The position numbers and the translations under genes were made by a program. Of a DNA stretch of 50,358 bases, positions 25,984 to 33,678 are shown piece by piece. The stretch's first letter is position 1, and every line of letters starts with the position of its first letter. The notes below the pieces were generated by a model that was not told the origin of the DNA, did not search any database, and worked only from the letters and a program-made list of their open reading frames with translations. The DNA comes from an uncultured Oscillospiraceae bacterium. Lineage in GTDB: Bacteria; Bacillota; Clostridia; Oscillospirales; Acutalibacteraceae. The stretch is taken from assembly GCA_900546265.1 (NCBI GenBank), contig URCA01000025.1, forward strand, positions 1-50,358. Reading direction: 5' to 3'.

Positions 25984-26612
25984 ATTTTGAGTGGATCAGC
26001 GGGGCTTCCCAAAAAGAATTGGAGCAGTTTAAGGCAATCTGCAATCAGCTGCTCAGCCGGACCTTTGTCGTGCGTACAATGGTTCATCCCGACAAAGGAC
26101 GCGTAAACAATCCGGATTATACGTTCCTTTCCCTCCATTATGAAGAAGTGCGGGAGTATCTGTCTCTTTTGGATTGGGATCTGCGGAAAGATGATTTTAA
26201 TGGGTATTTCTATGTGCTGAATACGGATGAAGTGAACCGCTGCAATTTGGGCAAAAAGGAAACGGCGATACTGCTGGCGATCCGTATGATCTATGATGAA
26301 AATCAGGAACGTGTCGGTCTGGAGCAGGATGTGATCTGTACAGTGCGTGATGTGCTGGAAAAAGTAGTGACCGACTATGCCATACTTCCCTCCAAACCGA
26401 ACATGGATGAAATAAAGCGTGCATTGACGCTTTTGGACAACCACTGTATCATCCAACGGATCGATGGAAGGTACAATCAGGCCGGCTGTAAATTTGCTAT
26501 TCTTCCGACAGTTTTAACCGCTGTTTCCAGCGAAAAATTGAGCGCCACTGTCGCTGTATTGCGGAAGGAGGAGGACGAGGATGAAGAAGCTAAAGAAGAT
26601 CCTGCTGATTAA
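25980..26612 (+). CDS. jetB: Wadjet system protein JetB (DUF4194)
   Basis: The product has 210 residues and fits the DUF4194 family: a helical N-terminus, the YFYVLNTDEVNRCNLGKKETAILLAIRMIYDE stretch (winged helix of the MukE type) and a strongly acidic C-tail (RKEEDEDEEAKEDPAD). JetB bridges the kleisin and the SMC heads. The start overlaps jetA by 4 bp and lies behind AGGAGGGG. The 3' end overlaps jetC by 32 bp, so its acidic tail is encoded by the same bases that hold the jetC ribosome binding site and start. Confidence 0.87.
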   Translation: MNFEWISGASQKELEQFKAICNQLLSRTFVVRTMVHPDKGRVNNPDYTFLSLHYEEVREYLSLLDWDLRKDDFNGYFYVLNTDEVNRCNLGKKETAILLAIRMIYDENQERVGLEQDVICTVRDVLEKVVTDYAILPSKPNMDEIKRALTLLDNHCIIQRIDGRYNQAGCKFAILPTVLTAVSSEKLSATVAVLRKEEDEDEEAKEDPAD

Positions 26613-29600
26613 CTGGCTGTACTTTTCCAAACAGCTCATAGAAGTAGAGGATATCAATTTTCTGACCGGTAAAAACGGCGCCGGTAAATCTACGGTGATT
26701 GACGCGCTGCAAATTGTTCTCCTCGGCGAAACCAATTCCCGCAATTTTAACCAGGCGGCGAATGAAAAATCGCAGCGTACATTGGATGGCTATTTGCGTG
26801 CGGATATGGATGAGAATTCTCCTTATTCCAGGCGCGGTAAGGATTTTTCCAGTTATATCGCCTGCGAATTCTTGGACGAGACGGAAGGAACCCATTTCGT
26901 AACCGGTGTGGTCTTTGATTGCCGCAGCGATGGAACTTTTCAGGAGCGTTTCTTTATTTACGATGGTGTCATCCCGGAGAATGGCTTTCTTGAGAATCAA
27001 GAGGCAATGGATATCCCGGCATTGCGCAGCTATCTTAAACAGCTTTACGGTGTTCACGCCAAACTATACGATACGCAAAAGCAGTACCGGTCGGATATGC
27101 TGGCAAAATGGAATGTCCATAACGAACAGGTGAGCCGTATGCTGAAAAAGGCGGTTTCTTTCCGCCCAATTGTGGATATTCAGAAATTCATTACGGAGAA
27201 TATCTGTGATATTCCCAACAAGCCCGACATAGAAGCTATGCAGCAAAACATCCGGGATTACAAACGTCATGAACAACTGGCACAGCGTCAGGAGGAAAAA
27301 TTAGCCGTACTTCAGGAAATTGCACGCTTATATCGGGAATGGCAGGCGGCCATCAGTCGCTGGCAGGAACACAGATTTCTCGTTGCCTGGGCGCAAAAAG
27401 AGGATTGGCGTGCAGAAATCGACAAACATGAGCTGGAAAAAGAGAACTGCACGGAAGGTGCTGCAAAGGCAAAGGATGCGTTTGAACAAGTGTCGCCCTT
27501 AATCGCTCAAAAGGAGCAGCGAAAGAATGAACTGATCACCGCGCGCGGTCAAAGCGACATCTATCACGAGCAGGAAAAACTGTCCACGCAAAAGGAGTAT
27601 TTAGAAGGTGAGCAACAAAAGCTTCTGTCACAGCTTCGGAATGTTGCCTTAGAAGTCAAACGTGAAGCAGCCTTGCTGTGCAATCTGTGCGGCAAAAGTC
27701 ACGAATGGCCGATGCTTGACCCCCTTCTTCCTGCTATAGAAGCTGCTGATGCTTTACGAGCTGCCTTTTCTCCTTTCTTAGATTGCGACTATACGGTGTT
27801 TTCCAAACCATTGTCTGTTTTCGAAAACGCCCAGACATCGGCGGCTCACTTTGCGGCAGTTATTCGTGATACGGCATATAAAGTTGAAAATATGATGGCA
27901 GACCTTCGGCAGGAGAAGGATCAAAAGAAAGCCGTATTATCCAACCTGCGCAGGAATATCAAGGATTATCCCAAAGGGCTGCTGCAATTAAGGGATCGGC
28001 TTTCTGCCGAATTACAGAAGCAGACAGCCCAGCCCGTTCAGATTGATATCCTTGCCGATGTGCTGGAAATTTCGGAATCGGAAGAGCAATGGCGGAACGC
28101 TGTTGAGGGATACCTGAATTGGCAGAAGTTTTATCTGCTGGTTGACCCCCGGCATTATAAACGAGCCGTAGCCATCTACGATCAAATCAAACAGGAATAT
28201 GGCAGGCAGTCTTTCGGTTTGGTCGATATTGAAAAGCTCCGTGAAAAAGAAACGATCGCACCATGGGATGACAGCCTCGCTAAAAAAATAGAGACACAAA
28301 ACGCCCAGGCTCGTACATATATCGATTATTTGCTCGGCCGGGTGGTCTGTTGTTCCCATGTGGATGAGTTGAGAGAGCATAAAATCGCCATTACACCGGA
28401 GGGTATGCTGTATCAAGGGTATGTGATGCGTCCCATTCCGAAGGATCGCATGGAAGATGCGTTTATCGGTTGCCGGGCAGTGGATCTGCGGATCGTCCGG
28501 TTGCGTTCTGACCTGGAAGACGTTGAAGAGGGCATTCGCACCTGGCGTCCTATTGTTGAACAGTTGAACAGGCAGAAAAATAAAGAGTATGTTTTTTCGC
28601 GATTCTTTGTACAAAGTATTGTGGTGCAGCAACAGGAAGACTATTTGCGAGATCTGGAGATTTCCGGTGAGCTTGCTGAGCTTGAAAAACAGATTTCCGG
28701 TTTGGATCTTACATGGTTGATGCAAATAGATACAGAGATCGAGAAGCTGAAGCAGGAAATTGAATCTTTGCGAAATGTCCAAAGTCAGCACGATCGTGAA
28801 ATGGTTCGCCTGGAGGAACGGATTCGAACATTAGACCATGATGTGCTTCCGGGATTGTGGCAGCAATTTAATGATATCGAATATCAAATCAGTGAAGATT
28901 TTTCGCAAACTTTTGTGGATAGCATCGGCATTCCTCGTTATCAACAGGAATTGAAACGTCTTAAGAAAGCGTCTGTTGTGGCGAAAAACTTTGGTGATCG
29001 TCTGCCGCAGACGGTTAACGAAGGAGATACGGCACAGAAAAAGCTGTTTTCCAAACGATCGGATTATGTGCGGGATTTTCAGCCCTGTGCTTTTCGTTAT
29101 GACGCGATGGATAATGATGAGTTTGCGGAAGAGATGCATCTGCTGGAAGAAAGCGAGCTGCCGAGATACCGCCAGAAAATTCAGGCCGCGCGGGAAAGCG
29201 CCATGGAGCAATTTCAAAACGATTTTCTGGCCAAACTCAAATCCGGCATAGACCAAGTGCAATCGCAAGTTAAGAATCTCAACAAAGCGTTGAAACAGGC
29301 GCAATTCGGCACCGATCGCTATCAGTTTCGCGTGGATAGAAATCCGGATTATGCAGAATATTACGATATGATCATGGATCCTGACCTCATGGAAGGAGAG
29401 GCGGGCTTGTTTGCGTTGCCCTTCCAGCAGAAATACGGGAAACTGATTGAAGAACTGTTCAGCCGTATAGCCACTTCAGACGATACACAACTGAACGCCC
29501 GCAAAGAGAGCGAACTGAAACAGAACATTGAACGCTATACCGATTTTCGGACATACTTGAAGTTCGATTTGGAAACGACCGATCAGAACGGCTCAAAGCA

Positions 29601-29949
29601 GCTGCTGTCTCAGACTCTGAATACCAAGTCCGGCGGTGAAACCCAAACGCCGTTCTATATTGCTGTGCTGGCCTCCTTTGCACAGCTGTATCAGGTAAAC
29701 GATCTTTCCGGTCTTGCCAATAATACAGTACGCCTGGTTGTGTTCGATGAGGCGTTTAATAAAATGGATAGCGACCGGATTATTGAAAGTGTTCGCCTGC
29801 TTAGAAAGATGCATCTGCAAGCCATTATCTGTACGCCTCCGGACAAGCTGCCGGATATTATGCCGTTGGCGGATCGTACCCTCTTGGTTAATAAGGACAA
29901 ATATCAAATGCACATATTATCCTATGGCAAGGAGATTCCTCACGAATGA
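26581..29949 (+). CDS. jetC: Wadjet SMC-like ATPase JetC
   Basis: The product has 1122 residues and is an SMC/MukB-like ATPase. Walker A is GKNGAGKST (residues 30-38). The middle is long coiled coil, broken around residues 480-650 by a hinge-like globular part (SEEQWRNAVEGYLNWQKFY). The C-terminal head has the ABC signature SGGE (from S1017) and Walker B VVFDEAFNKMD (D1056, E1057). It is the motor that extrudes DNA loops so that the complex can measure and cut circular plasmids. AGGAGGACGAGG precedes the ATG. Its stop overlaps the jetD start by ATGA. Confidence 0.93.
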   Translation: MKKLKKILLINWLYFSKQLIEVEDINFLTGKNGAGKSTVIDALQIVLLGETNSRNFNQAANEKSQRTLDGYLRADMDENSPYSRRGKDFSSYIACEFLDETEGTHFVTGVVFDCRSDGTFQERFFIYDGVIPENGFLENQEAMDIPALRSYLKQLYGVHAKLYDTQKQYRSDMLAKWNVHNEQVSRMLKKAVSFRPIVDIQKFITENICDIPNKPDIEAMQQNIRDYKRHEQLAQRQEEKLAVLQEIARLYREWQAAISRWQEHRFLVAWAQKEDWRAEIDKHELEKENCTEGAAKAKDAFEQVSPLIAQKEQRKNELITARGQSDIYHEQEKLSTQKEYLEGEQQKLLSQLRNVALEVKREAALLCNLCGKSHEWPMLDPLLPAIEAADALRAAFSPFLDCDYTVFSKPLSVFENAQTSAAHFAAVIRDTAYKVENMMADLRQEKDQKKAVLSNLRRNIKDYPKGLLQLRDRLSAELQKQTAQPVQIDILADVLEISESEEQWRNAVEGYLNWQKFYLLVDPRHYKRAVAIYDQIKQEYGRQSFGLVDIEKLREKETIAPWDDSLAKKIETQNAQARTYIDYLLGRVVCCSHVDELREHKIAITPEGMLYQGYVMRPIPKDRMEDAFIGCRAVDLRIVRLRSDLEDVEEGIRTWRPIVEQLNRQKNKEYVFSRFFVQSIVVQQQEDYLRDLEISGELAELEKQISGLDLTWLMQIDTEIEKLKQEIESLRNVQSQHDREMVRLEERIRTLDHDVLPGLWQQFNDIEYQISEDFSQTFVDSIGIPRYQQELKRLKKASVVAKNFGDRLPQTVNEGDTAQKKLFSKRSDYVRDFQPCAFRYDAMDNDEFAEEMHLLEESELPRYRQKIQAARESAMEQFQNDFLAKLKSGIDQVQSQVKNLNKALKQAQFGTDRYQFRVDRNPDYAEYYDMIMDPDLMEGEAGLFALPFQQKYGKLIEELFSRIATSDDTQLNARKESELKQNIERYTDFRTYLKFDLETTDQNGSKQLLSQTLNTKSGGETQTPFYIAVLASFAQLYQVNDLSGLANNTVRLVVFDEAFNKMDSDRIIESVRLLRKMHLQAIICTPPDKLPDIMPLADRTLLVNKDKYQMHILSYGKEIPHE

Positions 29950-31187
29950 AACGAAGCATTATCCTTTCCAGGCTTTTGGATAAATACGAGAACAGCAAGC
30001 ATCTATTTGAGCCGGGCGTGTCCGCCCGCCGCGTTATGCTGCGAATTGAAAAGAAGGAGCTTCCGGAGTACGACTATCAAGAGGCTTCTGTTCGTGATGC
30101 GTTTAATCAGGCGGCACAAGTGTTGGAAAAAGATCATCTGGTTGAGCTGGAATGGGTCACAGGTCGGCCGGTTCTTTCTGCGATTATTCTCAAATTGGAT
30201 CATGTGGACGTGTGTTATCCTCTTGTGGGAAGAAAGCATCCTAAGGAACAAGCGATTGTTGTAGCGCAAATGCTTGAAAAAGAGTTATCCGCTGTTTCGA
30301 CTCCGTGGATTATCCTATGGCGGGATGGGCTTTGCGCAAAGGCCAAAAACGCGTTTAGCGTTCCCGCTTATTGTAAAAGAGATACAACGTTTTTATCCAA
30401 ACTGCTGGTGGCACTGACTATGTATGATTCGCTGCACGGGGATTCTATCACCATGCGAACCTTCAGCAGCAAATGTTATCATGACAGCAAATGTTTTGAG
30501 CGGGAAATCCGGGATGAATTTCTGCGCATTGCGCAAAAATATTGTTCTGATCTTTCTGAGCTTTGTGAACGAGAAGAGATGGGAGTTCGGGATAAGCTGG
30601 CCTGTCTTGGTATATATGCACGTCCTGAAATCTACGAGCTTTCCGGTGATTTTTCTTTGGAGACAGCCAGGGGGATGGTGAATGCCAATGCGCTTATGCC
30701 ATACGGCATTGCTTTGCCGAGTACGGTTGTTGATGCTATCACATCCGTGCATTTGGAACATATCGGGAAGATTGTGTTCATCGAGAACAAGACGAATTAC
30801 GATGAATATGTGCTGTCTGAAATGGCTGCCAATGAATTGGTTATTTATCACGGCGGTTTCCTCAGTCCTCAAAAGCGAAAGCTCGTTTCGATGATTTCAC
30901 AGGCCATTTCCAAAGGTGTACCGGTTTATTTTTGGGCGGATATCGATCTTGGTGGTTTTCAAATGTTTGCACATCTGCAACAGCTGATTCCTGAGCTACA
31001 GCCAATGCGCATGACCGGAGAGGATGTTGTCGCCTACCACGAAACGGGACTTTCTCGTTCAGTAGACTATCTGGAAAAATTGAGGGCAGCATTAGAGAAA
31101 GCGGAATACCCACTGTTTGAAAATGCTATTAAGTGCATTATCGAATATGGTGTGACAATCGAGCAGGAAGTGTTTCTTTCACATTGA
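29946..31187 (+). CDS. jetD: Wadjet nuclease JetD (TOPRIM, DUF2220)
   Basis: The product has 413 residues. The C-terminal half is a topoisomerase-VI-like TOPRIM domain. The conserved Glu is E280 in VFIENKTNYDEY and the DxD pair is D332/D334 in YFWADIDLGGFQMF. These residues hold the metal for DNA cleavage, so the nuclease looks intact. The N-terminal half (RRVMLRIEKKELPEYDYQ) is the helical arm that docks on the SMC arm. The gene overlaps jetC by 4 bp. Its stop codon lies inside the 5' part of a truncated integrase frame, so the island's cargo abuts the integrase relic with no spacer. Confidence 0.92.
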   Translation: MKRSIILSRLLDKYENSKHLFEPGVSARRVMLRIEKKELPEYDYQEASVRDAFNQAAQVLEKDHLVELEWVTGRPVLSAIILKLDHVDVCYPLVGRKHPKEQAIVVAQMLEKELSAVSTPWIILWRDGLCAKAKNAFSVPAYCKRDTTFLSKLLVALTMYDSLHGDSITMRTFSSKCYHDSKCFEREIRDEFLRIAQKYCSDLSELCEREEMGVRDKLACLGIYARPEIYELSGDFSLETARGMVNANALMPYGIALPSTVVDAITSVHLEHIGKIVFIENKTNYDEYVLSEMAANELVIYHGGFLSPQKRKLVSMISQAISKGVPVYFWADIDLGGFQMFAHLQQLIPELQPMRMTGEDVVAYHETGLSRSVDYLEKLRAALEKAEYPLFENAIKCIIEYGVTIEQEVFLSH

Positions 31188-31200
31188 AAATGTAAATGGG

Positions 31201-32199
31201 GTTGGGCTCACTCTGTCGGAGTGGCTGGATCAATGGTTGGTCAGTATGGAGGGAGTGGTTCGCCCCAGCACACTGAACGGATACCGCAGCTATATCGAAA
31301 ACCATATCCGCCCCGGCCTTGGAGAAAAGCGGGTCACTCAGATCAAGCCAACGGACATCCAGAAGTTCTACGATAAGCTGGGACAGAAACTGGCCAGCGG
31401 CAGCGTACGTCGCATCCATACTGTCCTCCACGGTATCATGGAGGCGGCACAGCAGGCACGGCTCATTCCAAGGAATCCTGTTGACGATGTTGCTCCGCCC
31501 AAGTTCAGCTATCAGCAGAAGAATGTGCTGACAGACGAGTAGCTGGCCATCCTCATGGATGCCATCAAGGAAGATGGGGCGTGGTTCGATTTCTTCTACG
31601 TGGAGATCATGACTGGCTTGCACAGAGGTGAGATTTGTGGCCTGCGCTGGGAAGATTTCGATGAAGCGGATGGAACACTGAAGGTATGCCGCACAGTCCG
31701 CCGAGATAAGGGAATGGGACTCACAACAGGTGACACCAAAACCTATGCAGGAACACGAAAGAGCATCCTGCTGCCCAGTGTCACGGCAATACTCAAGGGA
31801 CGGAAGCAGATATCGCTGACCGCTTGGACATTTCCAAATCCGCTTTGCCTGGAGCAACCGACCGCTCCGGATGCGGCTTATCGTAGAATGAAGCAGTTGA
31901 TGGAACAGTCTGGACTTCCTGATATTCGTTTCCACGATCTCCGTCACACCCTCGCCACCGATGCTTTGGCTCACGGAATGGACATCAAGACCCTGTCTAC
32001 CATTCTGCGGCATGTGTCCAGCGCCACCGCGCTGAACACCTACTCCCACATCACCGATGAGATGCGGCAGAAAGCGGCGGCGAAAATCGATATGGGTATC
32101 GCAAAGGCCGATCCACAGTCGATAGAGGAAAACGCACCACAGGAACGCACTATGACCACATTCCAAGCTAAAAAGCGCTGGAGCCGAAAGGAGATCTGA
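31201..32199 (+). pseudogene. Tyrosine recombinase (Tn916/phage-type integrase) relic
   Basis: One frame gives a core-binding domain (LTLSEWLDQWL; TLNGYRSYIENHIRPGLG) and a catalytic domain with all key residues: Arg in TGLHRGEICGLRW, HDLRHT, RHVSSATALNTYSH with the Tyr nucleophile. Two lesions are seen. The N-terminal arm-binding domain (about 50-60 residues in this family) is missing. An in-frame TAG at 31540-31542 (DE-stop-LAIL) lies where relatives would have Gln, a single CAG-to-TAG change. The 3' part could still be read from ATG 31555. A sequencing error at the TAG is possible, but the missing N-terminus is not explained by it. Confidence 0.85.
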
Positions 32200-32200
32200 T

Positions 32201-32250
32201 GCGAAAAACCGGCCCACCGAGGGAAGTCCCCCGGCGGGCCGGTTTTTCGC
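32201..32250 (+). terminator. Terminator after the integrase relic
   Basis: Arms GCGAAAAACCGGCCC (32201-32215) and its exact complement (32236-32250) enclose a further small stem. The T run lies in the right arm (GGTTTTTCGC), so it may work in both directions. Confidence 0.85.
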
Positions 32251-32438
32251 TGTCTGTGGGTAAACATGTGGTCAAAAGGTTTTCAGACAAAAATGGAGAG
32301 CCTAATTTGCGCTATAAAATCGCTTGTTAGCGAGATAATAGGCAATTTTCAAAGCGAATAATCAGAGGATGCCCCAAAATTGTAGAGTTGCGTTGGCACA
32401 AACAAAGAAAATGACTTAAGAATTGCTGTTAATAAAAG

Positions 32439-32543
32439 GAGTAACGCCATGGTGCGGCTGGCGTTACTCGTGATGCGCCTTTAGGCGCTACTGGTATTAT
32501 GCCCTTTTAGGACCATCATCCATGCCACGTCCTTTGGGCGTGG
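32439..32543. other. Cluster of hairpins, possible structured RNA
   Basis: The 308 bp between the integrase terminator and the AraC gene hold no gene. Three stems lie in 105 bp: GAGTAACGCC (32439-32448) with its complement (32460-32469); GCGCC-TTTA-GGCGC (32475-32488); and an eight-pair stem with one G-T pair around a TTT loop (32525-32543). A partial stem with a similar loop (CCTTTTAGG, about 32502-32511) lies between. Repeated C-C-T(T/A)n-G-G loop motifs suggest a structured RNA or a site for integration proteins. No known RNA family is recognised, and strand cannot be decided. Confidence 0.4.
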
Positions 32544-32558
32544 TCTTGAGTCAGACAG

Positions 32559-33407
32559 TCATTTACTGTCGCGGCATTTTTTCAGCTCTCCGTATTTGAA
32601 ATTGCGGTGGTAGGAACGGTAGAAAGTGGAGATGCTGTTAAAGCCGCAGCGGTTCACCAGCTCCATGAACGACACGTCGTTATAGCGGTCGTCGTTCATC
32701 AGTTGCATGACTTTCTGTGCACGGACGTCGTTGATAAAGACGCGCAGATCGGTTTTGATATATTTGGACAGCTTGCGGGACAGGGACTGCGGCGCACAGC
32801 AGAAATGCTGTGCCAGCGATTTCAGGTTGAGATCCTCGTCGGAATGGTCGTAAATGTATTGGACGATCTCCGACACGGAATCCTCCCGCTCCTTCGGCAC
32901 AAAGTAGGCGCGGTCGCTGCTGACGCCGTACCGCTCGATGATGCGCGCCAGCAGCAGATTAGCATAGCTCACCTTTTCCAGCTCAGACATCCTGCCACCA
33001 TCCCGGATCGCCTTTTCCACGAGGGGGTAGATTTCACGGCGATTGTAGTCTTCATCGGTCAGCCAGCGGGCTGGGGGCGTGCCACCGTATATTTTCCGGA
33101 ACGGCTCGGTGTAGGTAGTGCCGATATGGAAATAGGCGATGTCGGCACGTTCTCGGATGGTATAGGCGTGGCTCTCCAAGCCGCTGACCAGCGCCATTTC
33201 CCCGTCGGTGAGCACGCGGCTGTCGCCGTCCACCGTGACGGTGACCTCTCCCCGGATGACACAGTACAGCTCGGGGTTCCTGTGAAAGTGGTAATAAAAG
33301 CCGTCGCTGTCATACCGTTCCGCGACGAAGCGGTTCTGTGTGTCGCGCAGCTTCTCATATTGCAGCTGATCTTCCTTTTTATCCGACAACCGCCGTTTTT
33401 TCACCAT
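32559..33407 (-). CDS. AraC family regulator with N-terminal cupin
   Basis: The product has 282 residues. The N-terminal cupin (FYYHFHRNPELYCVIRGEVTVTVDGDS) should bind a sugar. The C-terminal domain has two AraC helix-turn-helix units (LNLKSLAQHFCCAPQSLSRKLSKYI and the second ending CGFNSISTFYRSYHRNF). I chose ATG 33407, because GGGAG stands just upstream; an in-frame ATG at 33470 has no such site. It is divergent from the GH3 gene with 271 bp between, the usual place for a local activator. It probably reacts to a product of the glycan the locus uses (inference). Confidence 0.87.
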   Translation of the reverse strand: MVKKRRLSDKKEDQLQYEKLRDTQNRFVAERYDSDGFYYHFHRNPELYCVIRGEVTVTVDGDSRVLTDGEMALVSGLESHAYTIRERADIAYFHIGTTYTEPFRKIYGGTPPARWLTDEDYNRREIYPLVEKAIRDGGRMSELEKVSYANLLLARIIERYGVSSDRAYFVPKEREDSVSEIVQYIYDHSDEDLNLKSLAQHFCCAPQSLSRKLSKYIKTDLRVFINDVRAQKVMQLMNDDRYNDVSFMELVNRCGFNSISTFYRSYHRNFKYGELKKCRDSK

Positions 33408-33617
33408 TGCCGCTCCCTGTCCTTTCTTTCCTGACACTTTCATTATAGCAAATTGCAGAGAAAAAGGCAACGACGTGTGCAGGAAGGGGAAGCCGTTTTA
33501 TGGTGTCTTGCTCATTTTCAACACATGGGTGTACGTAAAAACTATGAAACAAAATTGTAAAATGTTTAATTTTAGAATAAAATCGTTAATATTTGAGTTT
33601 ATACGGTAGGATGTACG

Positions 33618-33626
33618 TGCTATAAT
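33618..33626 (+). promoter_or_regulatory. Possible extended -10 promoter for the GH3 gene
   Basis: TGCTATAAT gives a consensus -10 with the TGn extension, about 52 bp before the GH3 start. The matching -35 (TTTATA, 33598-33603, 17-bp spacing) is weak, which fits a promoter needing an AraC activator. Confidence 0.5.
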
Positions 33627-33678
33627 AATCTCGAATTATGAGCGAGTTATGAATGTACACAGGCTGAGGAGAAATGGA

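Larger units (their letters stand above)
19686..32250 (+). mobile_element. Integrated defence island (tRNA-Trp fragment to integrase relic)
   Basis: The left edge is the tRNA-Trp fragment. The right edge is taken as the terminator after a broken tyrosine integrase, because no matching tRNA end is seen on the right. Base composition is visibly AT-richer and codon use different from topB on the left and the glycan locus on the right. The cargo is one AAA ATPase, one TOTE-type primase-helicase and a Wadjet system. No relaxase, capsid or replication gene is present, so the element looks immobile now. The right boundary is uncertain. Confidence 0.65.

Noticed and set aside
31540..31542. Recoding of TAG as an amino acid
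   Set aside because: Only one gene in the window has an in-frame TAG, and it is also truncated. No other hint of amber recoding (tRNA, release-factor change or further in-frame TAGs) is seen.
32251..32558. Group II intron, retron or diversity-generating element in the gap after the integrase
   Set aside because: No reverse transcriptase gene is present in the window and no domain V-like or template/variable repeat pair was seen.
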